The notes under the pieces: generated by a model
Told to the model about the DNA's origin: nothing
Database searches by the model: none
What the model saw: only the letters and a program-made list of their open reading frames with translations
Made by a program: the position numbers and the translations under genes
Assembly (NCBI RefSeq): GCF_008298035.1
Contig: NZ_CP042910.1
Location: 7,688,001 to 7,752,000 of the forward strand
Direction: 5' to 3'
DNA: 64,000 bases
Source of the DNA: Gimesia maris
GTDB taxonomy: Bacteria > Planctomycetota > Planctomycetia > Planctomycetales > Planctomycetaceae
In this document: positions 53,263 through 61,579 of the stretch, in pieces
Numbering within the stretch: position 1 is the stretch's first letter
Layout: the number at the start of each line of letters is the position of its first letter

Positions 53263-54600
53263 ATGAGCACCCCCATCAATCGCCGCTCTTTTCTGGGTAC
53301 TTCACTGGCAGCGACCAGCCTGGGCCTGGCAGCTGCCGACTCTGTCACCGCCGCCGATCAGGAATCAGCAAAACCCTCAACAAAACCGAAGCCGATTCAG
53401 AACGAAGTCATTCTGCACGCCCGCCAGGTCGCACTTGATATTCTCAAGCCCAGTCAGAAACAGCTGGAACATGGCCTGGAACTGCATGCAGAGTCGCTCG
53501 TCTTCGATTCGTACGGCTTTGCACCCCGCGCTGCCGTCGATGGGGAGCGCCTGGCGGAAGCCATTAACAACCATGCGTCGACCGCGGAGATCCAGGACCT
53601 GCGGGAAGACATGTCGATGACCCGCTGTGTAACCGATCCCGCCGAGCAACGTGAATTCAAAGAAGCCTTCGATGCTTCCGGCGTAACCTGTATTTTTCAA
53701 AACGCGGGCGAAGAAGGGCAGGACCCCATGCGGCTGATGAAGCGACTGGCCCGCTTCACTTTTACCACCGACATGCTCTCCGACTTTGTTTTTAAAGCAG
53801 TCACACCGGAAGAGATCGTGCAGGCCAAACTGGAAGGCCGCCACTGTCTGTACCTGACAGGAAACGGCGTCCCTTTAACGCAACAGTGGGAAACCACCAC
53901 CGACGAAATGAAATACATGCGGATCTTTTTCCAGTTGGGCATTCGCATGATGCACATGACTTACAACCGTCGCAACATGCTGGGCGACGGCTGTGCGGAA
54001 CCGGCCAACGCGGGTCTGAGTGACTTCGGTCGGACCGTCGTGGCGGAAATGAATCGACTGGGCATCATTCCCGATGTCGCACACTCGGGCTGGCAGACCA
54101 GCCTGGAAACGGCACAGGTCTCGAAAAAACCGGTCGTCGCCAGTCATTCGACCTGCGCCTCCCTCCACAAACATATCCGCAGTAAACCCGATGAAGTCAT
54201 CAAGGCCATTGTCGAGACGAATGGTCTGATCGGCATCTGCTGTATTCCCCGCTACCTGGGCGGTAAAGGGGATATCAGTGCGCTGCTGGATCATGTTGAT
54301 TATGTGGTCAAGAACTTCGGGATCGACTATGTCGCCATTGGAACTGACGTGTCTTATACCTCGCGCAATAATTCGCTGGAGCGTAAAAAAGTGCCCCGCG
54401 CCCCGCGGTCGCGGACTGCCTGGCGCAGCCTGTGGCCCGACGATCCGTTTGTGGAGACTCCCGAAATGCGAACCAGCGTCTCCTGGACCAACTGGCCTCT
54501 GTTTACGGTTGGCCTCGTCCAGCGTGGCTACTCTGATGCCGATATACAGAAAATTATTGGCGGTAACGTCTTACGTGTCTGTCAGGAGTCTCTGACTTGA
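53263..54600 (+). CDS. Membrane-dipeptidase (M19)-like protein with altered metal site
   Basis: A 445-residue protein with a Tat signal (INRRSFLGTSLAATSLGLAAA). It follows the M19 dipeptidase/amidohydrolase plan: LGIRMMHMTYNRRNMLGDGCAEP, GLSDFGRTVVAEMNRLGIIPDVAHSG, PVVASHSTCASL and YVAIGTDVSYTS. The two later metal-binding histidines (DVAHSG, ASHS) are kept. The N-terminal HxD (usual DGHNDLP) is replaced by FDSYGF, and the bridging glutamate position (LYLTGNGVP) also appears changed. Classical dipeptidase activity is therefore doubtful. It lies 58 bases after the Rieske gene and 40 bases before the epimerase gene. Confidence 0.82.
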   Translation: MSTPINRRSFLGTSLAATSLGLAAADSVTAADQESAKPSTKPKPIQNEVILHARQVALDILKPSQKQLEHGLELHAESLVFDSYGFAPRAAVDGERLAEAINNHASTAEIQDLREDMSMTRCVTDPAEQREFKEAFDASGVTCIFQNAGEEGQDPMRLMKRLARFTFTTDMLSDFVFKAVTPEEIVQAKLEGRHCLYLTGNGVPLTQQWETTTDEMKYMRIFFQLGIRMMHMTYNRRNMLGDGCAEPANAGLSDFGRTVVAEMNRLGIIPDVAHSGWQTSLETAQVSKKPVVASHSTCASLHKHIRSKPDEVIKAIVETNGLIGICCIPRYLGGKGDISALLDHVDYVVKNFGIDYVAIGTDVSYTSRNNSLERKKVPRAPRSRTAWRSLWPDDPFVETPEMRTSVSWTNWPLFTVGLVQRGYSDADIQKIIGGNVLRVCQESLT

Positions 54601-54640
54601 ACCCTGTTTTGCTGCTTCACCCTGCAACGGATCAACCACG

Positions 54641-55414
54641 ATGCGAGTTTTAATAACAGGTGCCGCCGGTTATGTCGGTCGCTATTTCGCCGCGCACTGG
54701 CAATCGACGGAAGACCTGGAACTGGTGCTGGCAGACATTCATCCTCTTGCCGATGATCCACGGTTTATCACTCTTGATCTCACAGACGCCAAACAAACCC
54801 GCGCGGCGCTGGAAAACATCGATGCTGTCATTCATCTGGCAAAACAGGCTGACGAAGGCCCGATGGAAGGAGATGAGTTAAACGGAAAACGTTTTGACGT
54901 GAACGTGAAAGGCACGTTTAACCTGCTGGAAGCAGCCCGTGCTGCCGGCGTGAAACGCTTTATCTTTACCAGTACGGTGATGACGGTACTGGGATACACA
55001 GCACCGCAATGGGTGGAATCGGATGCACCACCTCTGCCCGTGGGTTCGTATGCACTCACAAAACAGCTCTGTGAAGTCATGTGCCAGCATTATGCACGCG
55101 CGTATGACATGTCGATTATCTGCCTGCGGATCCCCAAGCCGATCGACCTGGAACACCCTCTCTGGAAAACGCACCCGCTGCGCCCTCAATGGGTGCCTTT
55201 TCCTGACCTGCTGCAGGCGTACCAGAAAGCACTGACCGCCGAGATCTCGGGCTGCGAAGTCATTACCATTGTCGGCGAAAGCTCAAAACGCCGCTGGGAT
55301 CTCAGCAAAGCAGAAAAACTGCTGGGCTATCGACCGACCCTCATTCCGGAAGAACTGGGCTACGCCATGGGAACCGAAGATCAGCCTATTCCGACCGAAG
55401 ACCATTATGCCTGA
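54641..55414 (+). CDS. NAD-dependent epimerase/dehydratase (extended SDR)
   Basis: A 257-residue extended short-chain dehydrogenase. The nucleotide-binding motif is ITGAAGYVGRYF (GxxGxxG), followed by D62-type LVLADIHP and IDAVIHLAKQA. The active-site serine is in FIFTSTVMTVLG and the catalytic YxxxK is in GSYALTKQLCE. Closest in style to UDP-sugar epimerases or uronate dehydrogenases. The C-terminal WDLSKAEKLLGYRPT is the usual family end. Likely cotranscribed with the dipeptidase-like gene (40 bases upstream). Substrate unknown. Confidence 0.9.
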   Translation: MRVLITGAAGYVGRYFAAHWQSTEDLELVLADIHPLADDPRFITLDLTDAKQTRAALENIDAVIHLAKQADEGPMEGDELNGKRFDVNVKGTFNLLEAARAAGVKRFIFTSTVMTVLGYTAPQWVESDAPPLPVGSYALTKQLCEVMCQHYARAYDMSIICLRIPKPIDLEHPLWKTHPLRPQWVPFPDLLQAYQKALTAEISGCEVITIVGESSKRRWDLSKAEKLLGYRPTLIPEELGYAMGTEDQPIPTEDHYA

Positions 55415-55431
55415 ACCAGAACCTTCTGGTT
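55414..55431. terminator. Bidirectional hairpin between convergent genes
   Basis: Perfect inverted repeat AACCAGAA (55414-55421) and TTCTGGTT (55424-55431) in the 15-base gap between the convergent stops of the epimerase and LRR genes. The two central bases would form part of a short loop. A two-way terminator is plausible; no long T-run is present. Confidence 0.4.
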
Positions 55432-56359
55432 ATTGTTCTACGCGACAGTAGGGCAGGCTCTTCTCGAGCTTGGCAATTCCCTCTTCAGTGATTTCAGTAC
55501 CATCGATATACAGCGTGCCCAGATTTTTCATCTTCTTGAGAGACGTGATGCACTTGTCACTGACATCCGTATTCCGCAGATTCATATCCACGATATTTTC
55601 GAGGACTTTGATCTCGGAAATACCGGCATTGGTGATCTGCGTATCGTTCAGTTCCAGCCACTCCATATCTTTCATTTTGATCAGATACTTCAACCCGTCG
55701 TCCGTGATTTGCGTATTTCGCAGCCACAGTCGCTGCAGGCGGGTCAAGCCTTTAATCTGCTTGAGACCTTCATCGGTAATCTGAGTATCGCGCAGGAGCA
55801 GGACACGCAGTTTTTTCAGCGTCTTCAGATGAGCCAGTGCATCATCTGTGATCTGTGTTTCAGACAGCCCCAGCGTTTCCAGACTCTTTAAACCGGATAG
55901 ATGAGCCAGACCGTCTGCTGTAATTTCGAGCCCTGTCAGAAACAGTTCTTTCAGGCTGTCCAGACTTTTCAGATGCTTCAAGCCGGCGTCTGTCACTTTA
56001 GTCCGCGACAGATTCAGGATTTCAAGATTTGACAGCTTCTTGAATTCTGCCAGGCCGGAGTCAGATACGGGAATCCCATGCAGCGTGATCTCACGCAGAC
56101 TCTTTAAAGACTTGAGATGCACCATCCCGTCATCAGTCACTTTGGAACCGGACAGGTCCAGTTTTCGCAACTTGGACAGGCGTCCCAGATAAACCAGTCC
56201 TGCATCCACCAGCTTGGAACCGGAAAACGAAACCTGCGAAATGTTGCCGTTGTAATCCATCTTCAAATTTGCACTGATTTCTTTCAGTGACTTGATATCC
56301 GTTTCCAGCGTTGATTCCTGGGGAACTTCTTCCTCTGAACCGGTGGCAGCTTTACTCAT
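55430..56359 (-). CDS. Leucine-rich repeat protein (309 aa)
   Basis: A 309-residue protein built of about ten 24-residue leucine-rich repeats from residue 35 onward (L.KLR.LDLSGSKVTDDGMVHLK, LETLGLSETQITDDALAHL, LRVLLLRDTQITDEGLKQI). The first 30 residues are Ser/Glu-rich without a signal peptide or anchor, so it is probably cytoplasmic, unlike the LRR protein at the start of the window. AGGCGAAC lies just before the ATG. The repeats are complete and in register. A protein-protein interaction role is likely; no partner is evident. Confidence 0.9.
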   Translation of the reverse strand: MSKAATGSEEEVPQESTLETDIKSLKEISANLKMDYNGNISQVSFSGSKLVDAGLVYLGRLSKLRKLDLSGSKVTDDGMVHLKSLKSLREITLHGIPVSDSGLAEFKKLSNLEILNLSRTKVTDAGLKHLKSLDSLKELFLTGLEITADGLAHLSGLKSLETLGLSETQITDDALAHLKTLKKLRVLLLRDTQITDEGLKQIKGLTRLQRLWLRNTQITDDGLKYLIKMKDMEWLELNDTQITNAGISEIKVLENIVDMNLRNTDVSDKCITSLKKMKNLGTLYIDGTEITEEGIAKLEKSLPYCRVEQ

Positions 56360-56658
56360 ATTGTTCGCCTGTTTCGAATTGGTATTTCTGACTCAAATCA
56401 GGCTACTTTCACTTTGAACCACTATTCATCAGTGCAGTTTTTCCCGATTTTGTTTCTAACACTCGCCAATTCTAATATACACATAATCCCAAAACTTCGC
56501 ATGTGAACGGACGATTTTTCTTCGGGAATACTGGTCTGATAGTGCGCGGAAAAGCACGACCTGGCGACATCGAACGTGTACAGGCATCACAACGGGTGTA
56601 GAACCGCCTTGATTCCCGTGAAATGCGGGCGGCTTTGGAGACGGTCTGCCTGCGCCTG

Positions 56659-57393
56659 CTACTTGACCTGCTTGCCAAACAGCAGAAGTTCATCAAAATT
56701 GCCGGTATCATCGAATGAGCCAATACCCACACGTCCGGTCAGGAAAGTTTTGTCCGTGGCGGTCATCACGGGCTCATCCATATCATCAAAATAAATCTTG
56801 ATCGAACCGGATTTCTTATCCCGTACCACGCGGGCATGATGCCATTCATCGTCCCAGTCCGTACCGGCTGTGGTTTTTGTAGAGATCTTCGTCCGGGGCT
56901 TGTCGTTGACGATAAAAATCTGGTTGGCATGATCGTCCATTTTTTTGCCGAAGTGCACATAATAAAAATGGGCATCATCCTGGTATCCGAAAAACAGGCA
57001 CAAGTCGCGATGTCCATAATCGGGAATCGTGGACTGCAGTTTGACATCGAAAATAAAATCACTGACATCAAAGTTTTTCAGCAACGCGCGATTGTAAGGC
57101 GAACGCACGGGGGGCTCGAATTTGCTTCTTTTTTTCGTCAGGCTGAAGACATGATTGTCTCCCTGGTGAATCATCTTCCAGGCTTTGTCATCGGTCGGCT
57201 CCCAGTGGTCGGCTTTGCCCGATTCAAAGTTCTCATGAAACAGCAGAGGCAACCCCTGCATCTTCTGGGGAACCTGGTCCGGCTCATACGTTTTCAGCGG
57301 CGCAGGTTCTTTCGCCGACAGAGCAGGATGACTGGCAGAAGAAATCAGCATCAGACCCGTAATCAGGCTGGCGATGGTCAGAATACGTAACAT
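56659..57393 (-). CDS. Exported jelly-roll-like domain protein (about 244 aa)
   Basis: About 244 residues from an ATG at 57393, seven bases after GGGAG (the frame extends to 57456). Signal peptide ILTIASLITGLMLISSASHPALSA. The rest is beta-rich: FHENFESGKADHWEPTDDKAWKM, FIFDVKLQSTIPDYGHRDLCLFFGYQDDAHFYYVHFG, WDDEWHHARVVRDKKSGSIKIYFDDMDEPVM and GRVGIGSFDDTGNFDELLL. This is the concanavalin/DUF1080-like pattern of planctomycete carbohydrate-binding or glycosidase-associated proteins. No catalytic residues are proven. Monocistronic; a weak CCGCC/GGCGG inverted repeat lies downstream near 56609-56633. Confidence 0.78.
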   Translation of the reverse strand: MLRILTIASLITGLMLISSASHPALSAKEPAPLKTYEPDQVPQKMQGLPLLFHENFESGKADHWEPTDDKAWKMIHQGDNHVFSLTKKRSKFEPPVRSPYNRALLKNFDVSDFIFDVKLQSTIPDYGHRDLCLFFGYQDDAHFYYVHFGKKMDDHANQIFIVNDKPRTKISTKTTAGTDWDDEWHHARVVRDKKSGSIKIYFDDMDEPVMTATDKTFLTGRVGIGSFDDTGNFDELLLFGKQVK

Positions 57394-57613
57394 GGATTGG
57401 CTCCCGTTCTTGAAATAAGCGCTGGCGCAGGACTTTGTGTATTGCCAGAGATGCACTGCGAAAAAGGACTGCGTTTCGATGAAACTTCAGTTCCTGGGGC
57501 GCATCACAATTTAACCGTAGCATCTCCCGATCTATTTTACCCGGTCCAAATGGGCTTGGAGACGCGATAATAAAACTGGACATAGCCTATCAGACAGGAT
57601 TGCCCATCTTTTT

Positions 57614-58918
57614 TCAAGCATCAGGGGTAACCTGGGCAGGAGGCCGCGGACCGGGCTCACCATTTCGCCCCCGCAGAGGCCGGTTACCCGGACGGCCACC
57701 GGGGCCATTAAAGCGACGCTCTTTCATGTCCTGCATACGTTCCTTTACGCCTCCCCGGCGAGGGCCGTCAAACTGATTTTTCAGATCACTTTCAGGGATG
57801 AAATCACCAATCAGCTGCTGCACCTCACGAGAACGCTGATGAATCGACTGCCGGACCTTTTCGGGTAACTGAGTCTGCAGGTATCTGTATTTAAGCTTTT
57901 CCTGCATCTCATCAGGCGGATAACGCATCAGGTGATCTTTCGATTTGCTATCCAATGACTCGAAAAACTGCTGTAACTTATCTTCAGGCGGCTGAATGGC
58001 ATCCAGCTCCTGCTTCACAGACATCATCAGCTGATGGACCAGCCCCTTGGCTAAGAAGAATGTGACCATCATGCGTTTCCGGTCGGAATCAGCTGAGCGT
58101 AGCTTGCCCCTGAAACCACGGGCATCTTCATTCTCCCGCAACGGATTCTTTTTGTCATCCAGCAGCTCAAAGATCTGATCAACGGTTTCCGGGGGAGGCC
58201 AGGCTGATCCATTTTTGTCTTCATCCTGTTTTTTAAAGCGGACGGCAGTCTGTAATACTGCCAATGAGCGTGCAAATTCTGAAAGTTTCTGTTTTGATTG
58301 CGGATATTCTACGGGTACCGGCAAACTGCGTTCGATGATGCCGATCACTTCCTGGAATTTCTCAGGATCAGAATGCTGCCCCCAGAAGATGAAAGCCAAT
58401 GGAGGTCTTCTTAAATCCAGATCCATAATTTTGGCGAGCTCATATAAATTCCTGCCACTTCTGCGGCGGTCGGGGGATGCCTGTCGCGAACGGTATTTAC
58501 GGATCAACTCCATTCGCTCCTGCGTCGTTTCGGCTTTTCGCAAATCTTCCTGTTCCCAGGGAGAGAGAGTTTTGACCCACTCGTCATAAGCGTGCATCAC
58601 GCGATTGAGTTCCGGCTGACTGCGGGTGGCTTCATGCAGTTTGCGCAGACGCTGCTGTTCTTCAGGGGACAGCTTCTGGAATTTTTCGTAGTTGCGTTTT
58701 AACTGCGCCCGTTCGGCGGGAGTCATCGCTTCGATCTTTTTGCGATTCTCCTGTTCCGATTCATTTTCCGAATCGGCAGCTCCCAGCAGTACCACCACAC
58801 AGACCACCAGCCCGCAAGCCAGACCAGCAGCGCGCAGCAGCAGTGACCACAGCTCTGACTTGCGTCCTGACACCTGTGAATAATTCCCCTCAGCGTTTTT
58901 GCTGTTGTGCGATTTCAT
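57614..58918 (-). CDS. DUF3106-like membrane protein in sigma-factor operon
   Basis: A 434-residue protein. One N-terminal membrane helix (about residues 27-46, LLRAAGLACGLVVCVVVLLG) is followed by a charged helical domain with the pattern MTPAERAQLKRNYEKFQKLSPEEQQRLRKLHEAT, characteristic of DUF3106-type proteins. The C-terminus is Gly/Arg/Pro-rich. Its start lies 29 bases inside the end of the anti-sigma gene, so translation is likely coupled. It is the third gene of the sigma, anti-sigma set and probably takes part in an envelope stress response; the exact role is inferred. Confidence 0.82.
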   Translation of the reverse strand: MKSHNSKNAEGNYSQVSGRKSELWSLLLRAAGLACGLVVCVVVLLGAADSENESEQENRKKIEAMTPAERAQLKRNYEKFQKLSPEEQQRLRKLHEATRSQPELNRVMHAYDEWVKTLSPWEQEDLRKAETTQERMELIRKYRSRQASPDRRRSGRNLYELAKIMDLDLRRPPLAFIFWGQHSDPEKFQEVIGIIERSLPVPVEYPQSKQKLSEFARSLAVLQTAVRFKKQDEDKNGSAWPPPETVDQIFELLDDKKNPLRENEDARGFRGKLRSADSDRKRMMVTFFLAKGLVHQLMMSVKQELDAIQPPEDKLQQFFESLDSKSKDHLMRYPPDEMQEKLKYRYLQTQLPEKVRQSIHQRSREVQQLIGDFIPESDLKNQFDGPRRGGVKERMQDMKERRFNGPGGRPGNRPLRGRNGEPGPRPPAQVTPDA

Positions 58919-59417
58919 CGAACGTTCCTGACTTTTTTAATTCTTCCAGAAACTCCAGACTTTGTACTTCTGAATAAGTATCCAGATTTTCGATAAACGA
59001 AAACTCTTCCAGCAGCGGGTCGGCTTCATCGGGAACCCATTGGTTGGTGAGCAGGTAACCGACCATCACGGAGCAGGCCAGTCCTGCTGTCCAGGCTGCA
59101 GCGATCGCGGCTCGACGCAACTGCTGCTTTGATTTGTTGCTCAGGAATCCAGAGCGATTCTGTTCTGCTTCCGCCAGCGCTTCCAGTTGCACGGTCTTGA
59201 TCGTGGAAAGCGTTTTGTCGGTGAATTCCTGAGAGGCTTTTGCGATCGGCAGTTTATCCAGAAGTTCCCAGGTCCGCTCCAGCCCGTCAACGTGTGTGCG
59301 TGTTGCTTCGTCTGTCGACAGCGACTGTTCGACTTCGATCGCTTCCTGCTCGGTCACTTCACCATCGAGATAAGCGACCAGCTTTTCGAGTTCCTGATTA
59401 TTCAATTCTTTTTTCAT
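58890..59417 (-). CDS. Anti-sigma factor-like membrane protein
   Basis: A 175-residue protein encoded 31 bases after the ECF sigma gene. The N-terminal part (NQELEKLVAYLDGEVTEQEAIEVEQSLSTDEAT...LERTWELLDKL) resembles an anti-sigma domain, and a single membrane helix (about residues 103-124, RAAIAAAWTAGLACSVMVGYLL) anchors it. The usual zinc ligands HxxxCxxC are absent, so it would be a zinc-free type. It probably holds the sigma factor at the membrane until a signal arrives. Confidence 0.83.
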   Translation of the reverse strand: MKKELNNQELEKLVAYLDGEVTEQEAIEVEQSLSTDEATRTHVDGLERTWELLDKLPIAKASQEFTDKTLSTIKTVQLEALAEAEQNRSGFLSNKSKQQLRRAAIAAAWTAGLACSVMVGYLLTNQWVPDEADPLLEEFSFIENLDTYSEVQSLEFLEELKKSGTFDEIAQQQKR

Positions 59418-59448
59418 CGTAGGACTCTAATACGCAGACCTGTTTGAA

Positions 59449-60066
59449 TTACCCATTAATATGTTTTTCCAGTTGAACACGCAGATTTTCGCGCGCCCGC
59501 GATAACAATGATTTGACTGCCGCCTCCGAGAGCTTCATCGCAGCGCCGATGTCGGCGTAACTCATGCCTTCAAATTTATGTAACAGAACCGCCATCTGCT
59601 GCCGTTCGTTGAGGGTCTCTAAAGCCTGACGCACTACAGCCTGCGTCTCTTTTAATCCTGCCTGACGCGTCGGCATCATTCCCGATTTTTCCACCAGTAA
59701 CTGCTCTTCGGGACGGATTCCCAGGGGCCCGGAATCCTGAGGACTGAGGGTCACTTCTTTGCGTCGGCCTTTATTCCGTCGCGAGTTGCTGGCCAGATTA
59801 TTGGCAATCCGAAACAGCCATGTGGAAAACTTCGCCTTGGGTTCATACTTGGCGCGGGACCGATAAATCCGCAAAAATACTTCCTGGGCCAGGTCTTCCG
59901 CTGCTTCCTGATTTCCCAGCAGATGACAGAAAATACCAACAATCCGGTCCTGGTAGTTGGCTACCAACTCGGTGAACGCACCTTCATCCCCATCCCGGGC
60001 GCGCAACATCAACTGCACGTCAGGGTCGCGTAAGTAGGGTGAGTTCACGATTTCCGTTGTAACCAC
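59449..60066 (-). CDS. ECF-type RNA polymerase sigma factor
   Basis: About 205 residues from a GTG at 60066. Region 2 is MLRARDGDEGAFTELVANYQDRIVGIFCHLLGNQEAAEDLAQEVFLRIYRS, and region 2.4 includes FSTWLFRIANNLASNSRRNK. Region 4 is LNERQQMAVLLHKFEGMSYADIGAAMKLSEAAVKSLLSRARENLRVQL, giving promoter -35 recognition. The frame extends to an ATG at 60309, but the extra 81 residues look like non-coding sequence and exceed the family's usual length. First gene of the sigma, anti-sigma, DUF3106-like operon, probably autoregulated. Confidence 0.88.
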   Translation of the reverse strand: MVTTEIVNSPYLRDPDVQLMLRARDGDEGAFTELVANYQDRIVGIFCHLLGNQEAAEDLAQEVFLRIYRSRAKYEPKAKFSTWLFRIANNLASNSRRNKGRRKEVTLSPQDSGPLGIRPEEQLLVEKSGMMPTRQAGLKETQAVVRQALETLNERQQMAVLLHKFEGMSYADIGAAMKLSEAAVKSLLSRARENLRVQLEKHING

Positions 60067-60396
60067 GACTGACTGCTGACTCCCATCTCTCGGGGTAATT
60101 GACCCACATGTACTAAACACGCGGCATCGTAAAAAGTTTCTCACAGAGTTTGGGAGAAACCCGCTTTTTGTCTGTTTCCAAGCAGGATTGTAACCGTTAT
60201 CGTCGCTAAACTTACAAGTTAACACAAGTAGCCGCCAATAGAAAATCCATTCCTGAACCGCATTCGCTCCTGTTAATTTCGTTGAACAGGTAGTCCGCAG
60301 ATTTGTCACGGGTATGATAGAAGCAGTCGACTTGATACTCCTTCTGATTCAATTTCCTGCTTCCTGCTGACAAAAGGGCCCTCTGAGGAAGTTTTC
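60067..60396. other. Divergent region between sigma factor and EboE genes
   Basis: A 330-base region holding the promoters of the divergent sigma-factor operon and the EboE gene. The minus-strand frame continues through it but has no coding character. GAGGAAG at about 60383-60389 is the EboE ribosome-binding site. I see no repeat or clear -35/-10 pair. Confidence 0.4.
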
Positions 60397-61563
60397 ATGA
60401 CTTTAAACACACTGCCTTTGAGTTATTGCACCAACGTGCATCCCGGGTTAACGGTCGCAGAAATCCTGCGCAAACTCGACGAATTCACGCTGCCGATTCA
60501 ACAGCAGTTAGGTGCCCCCCTGGCCGCCGGTTTGTGGCTGGCGGAACCAGTGATCGAAGAAATTCTCTCAACCGCTGACGGAATCGAACGCTTCGCCGAG
60601 GAAATTCAAAAACGCGACCTGACCTGCTATACGCTGAATGCTTTTCCTTATGGAAACTTTCACAGCGAGCGCGTCAAAGAAAATGTCTATCTCCCCGACT
60701 GGTCTCAGCCGGAACGACTGGAATACACCCAAGGCTGCGCCCGCGTCCTGGCTGCCTTACTGCCGGAAGGCGTGGAAGGCAGCATCTCGACGGTGCCCCT
60801 CGGGTTTAAAAAATTTGAACACGCGCCCGATTTCAGCAAAGTCTGTATTGAACAACTGATCGAACTGGCGACCTTTCTCAAACAGCTGAAAGAAGAAACC
60901 GGCCGCACCATCCGCCTGGCGATCGAGCCCGAACCGTTCTGCGTCATCGAATTTACACACGAACTGATTGTCTTCTTCGAGCGACTCTACGAACGTGCCG
61001 CCGAAAAGCAGGTGCTGGGAACCGTGCGGGAATACCTGGGGGCCTGCTACGATGTCTGTCATCAGGCGGTGGAATTTGAAGACATCCCCGGTTCGATCAG
61101 ACAGATCACGCATGCGGAAATCCGCATCAATAAAATTCATATTTCCAACGCCATCGAACTCGATCGCCCCGGCGAGAATGAAGCCGGTCGGGAATTACTG
61201 GCACAGTATGCCGAACCCCGCTATCTGCATCAGACAATCGGCAGCCTGCAGAATGGCGACCTGTATCGCATCGTCGATCTCAGTCGCGACTTTCTGCTCG
61301 ATCCGGACCCCCGTCTGAAAGAAACCGAAAAGCTGCGGGTCCACTTTCACGTTCCCGTCGATGCGCAATCACTGGGTCCGCTGGGAACAACATACCGCGA
61401 GTTGCGTCAGGCGCTGGCCACGGTCAAAGAACTGGATTATGCACCGCATCTGGAAGTCGAAACCTATACCTGGGAAGTCCTGCCCGGAGATCAGAAGCCC
61501 ACGCTGGTCGAAGGATTAACGCGCGAACTGCAGGCCGCCCACACTCTTTTGAATACACTTTAA
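60397..61563 (+). CDS. eboE: EboE-family metabolite traffic protein
   Basis: A 388-residue TIM-barrel protein of the EboE family, similar to xylose-isomerase-like enzymes. The opening LPLSYCTNVHPGLTVAEILRKLDEFTLPIQQQLG and the blocks TLNAFPYGNFHSERVKENVYLPDW and AIEPEPFCVIEFTHELIVFFE are typical. The conserved GACYDVCHQAVEFED and HFHVPVDAQSLGPLGTT carry His and Asp residues fit for metal binding. In other bacteria EboE belongs to an ebo cluster linked to export of metabolites such as scytonemin precursors; none of the other ebo genes is in this window. XdhC follows after 16 bases. Confidence 0.85.
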   Translation: MTLNTLPLSYCTNVHPGLTVAEILRKLDEFTLPIQQQLGAPLAAGLWLAEPVIEEILSTADGIERFAEEIQKRDLTCYTLNAFPYGNFHSERVKENVYLPDWSQPERLEYTQGCARVLAALLPEGVEGSISTVPLGFKKFEHAPDFSKVCIEQLIELATFLKQLKEETGRTIRLAIEPEPFCVIEFTHELIVFFERLYERAAEKQVLGTVREYLGACYDVCHQAVEFEDIPGSIRQITHAEIRINKIHISNAIELDRPGENEAGRELLAQYAEPRYLHQTIGSLQNGDLYRIVDLSRDFLLDPDPRLKETEKLRVHFHVPVDAQSLGPLGTTYRELRQALATVKELDYAPHLEVETYTWEVLPGDQKPTLVEGLTRELQAAHTLLNTL

Positions 61564-61579
61564 GTGATGTGATTCAACC

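Noticed and set aside
60067-60309. N-terminal extension of the sigma factor to the ATG at 60309
   Set aside because: The added 81 residues have no sigma-region similarity and exceed the usual ECF length; a GTG at 60066 fits better.
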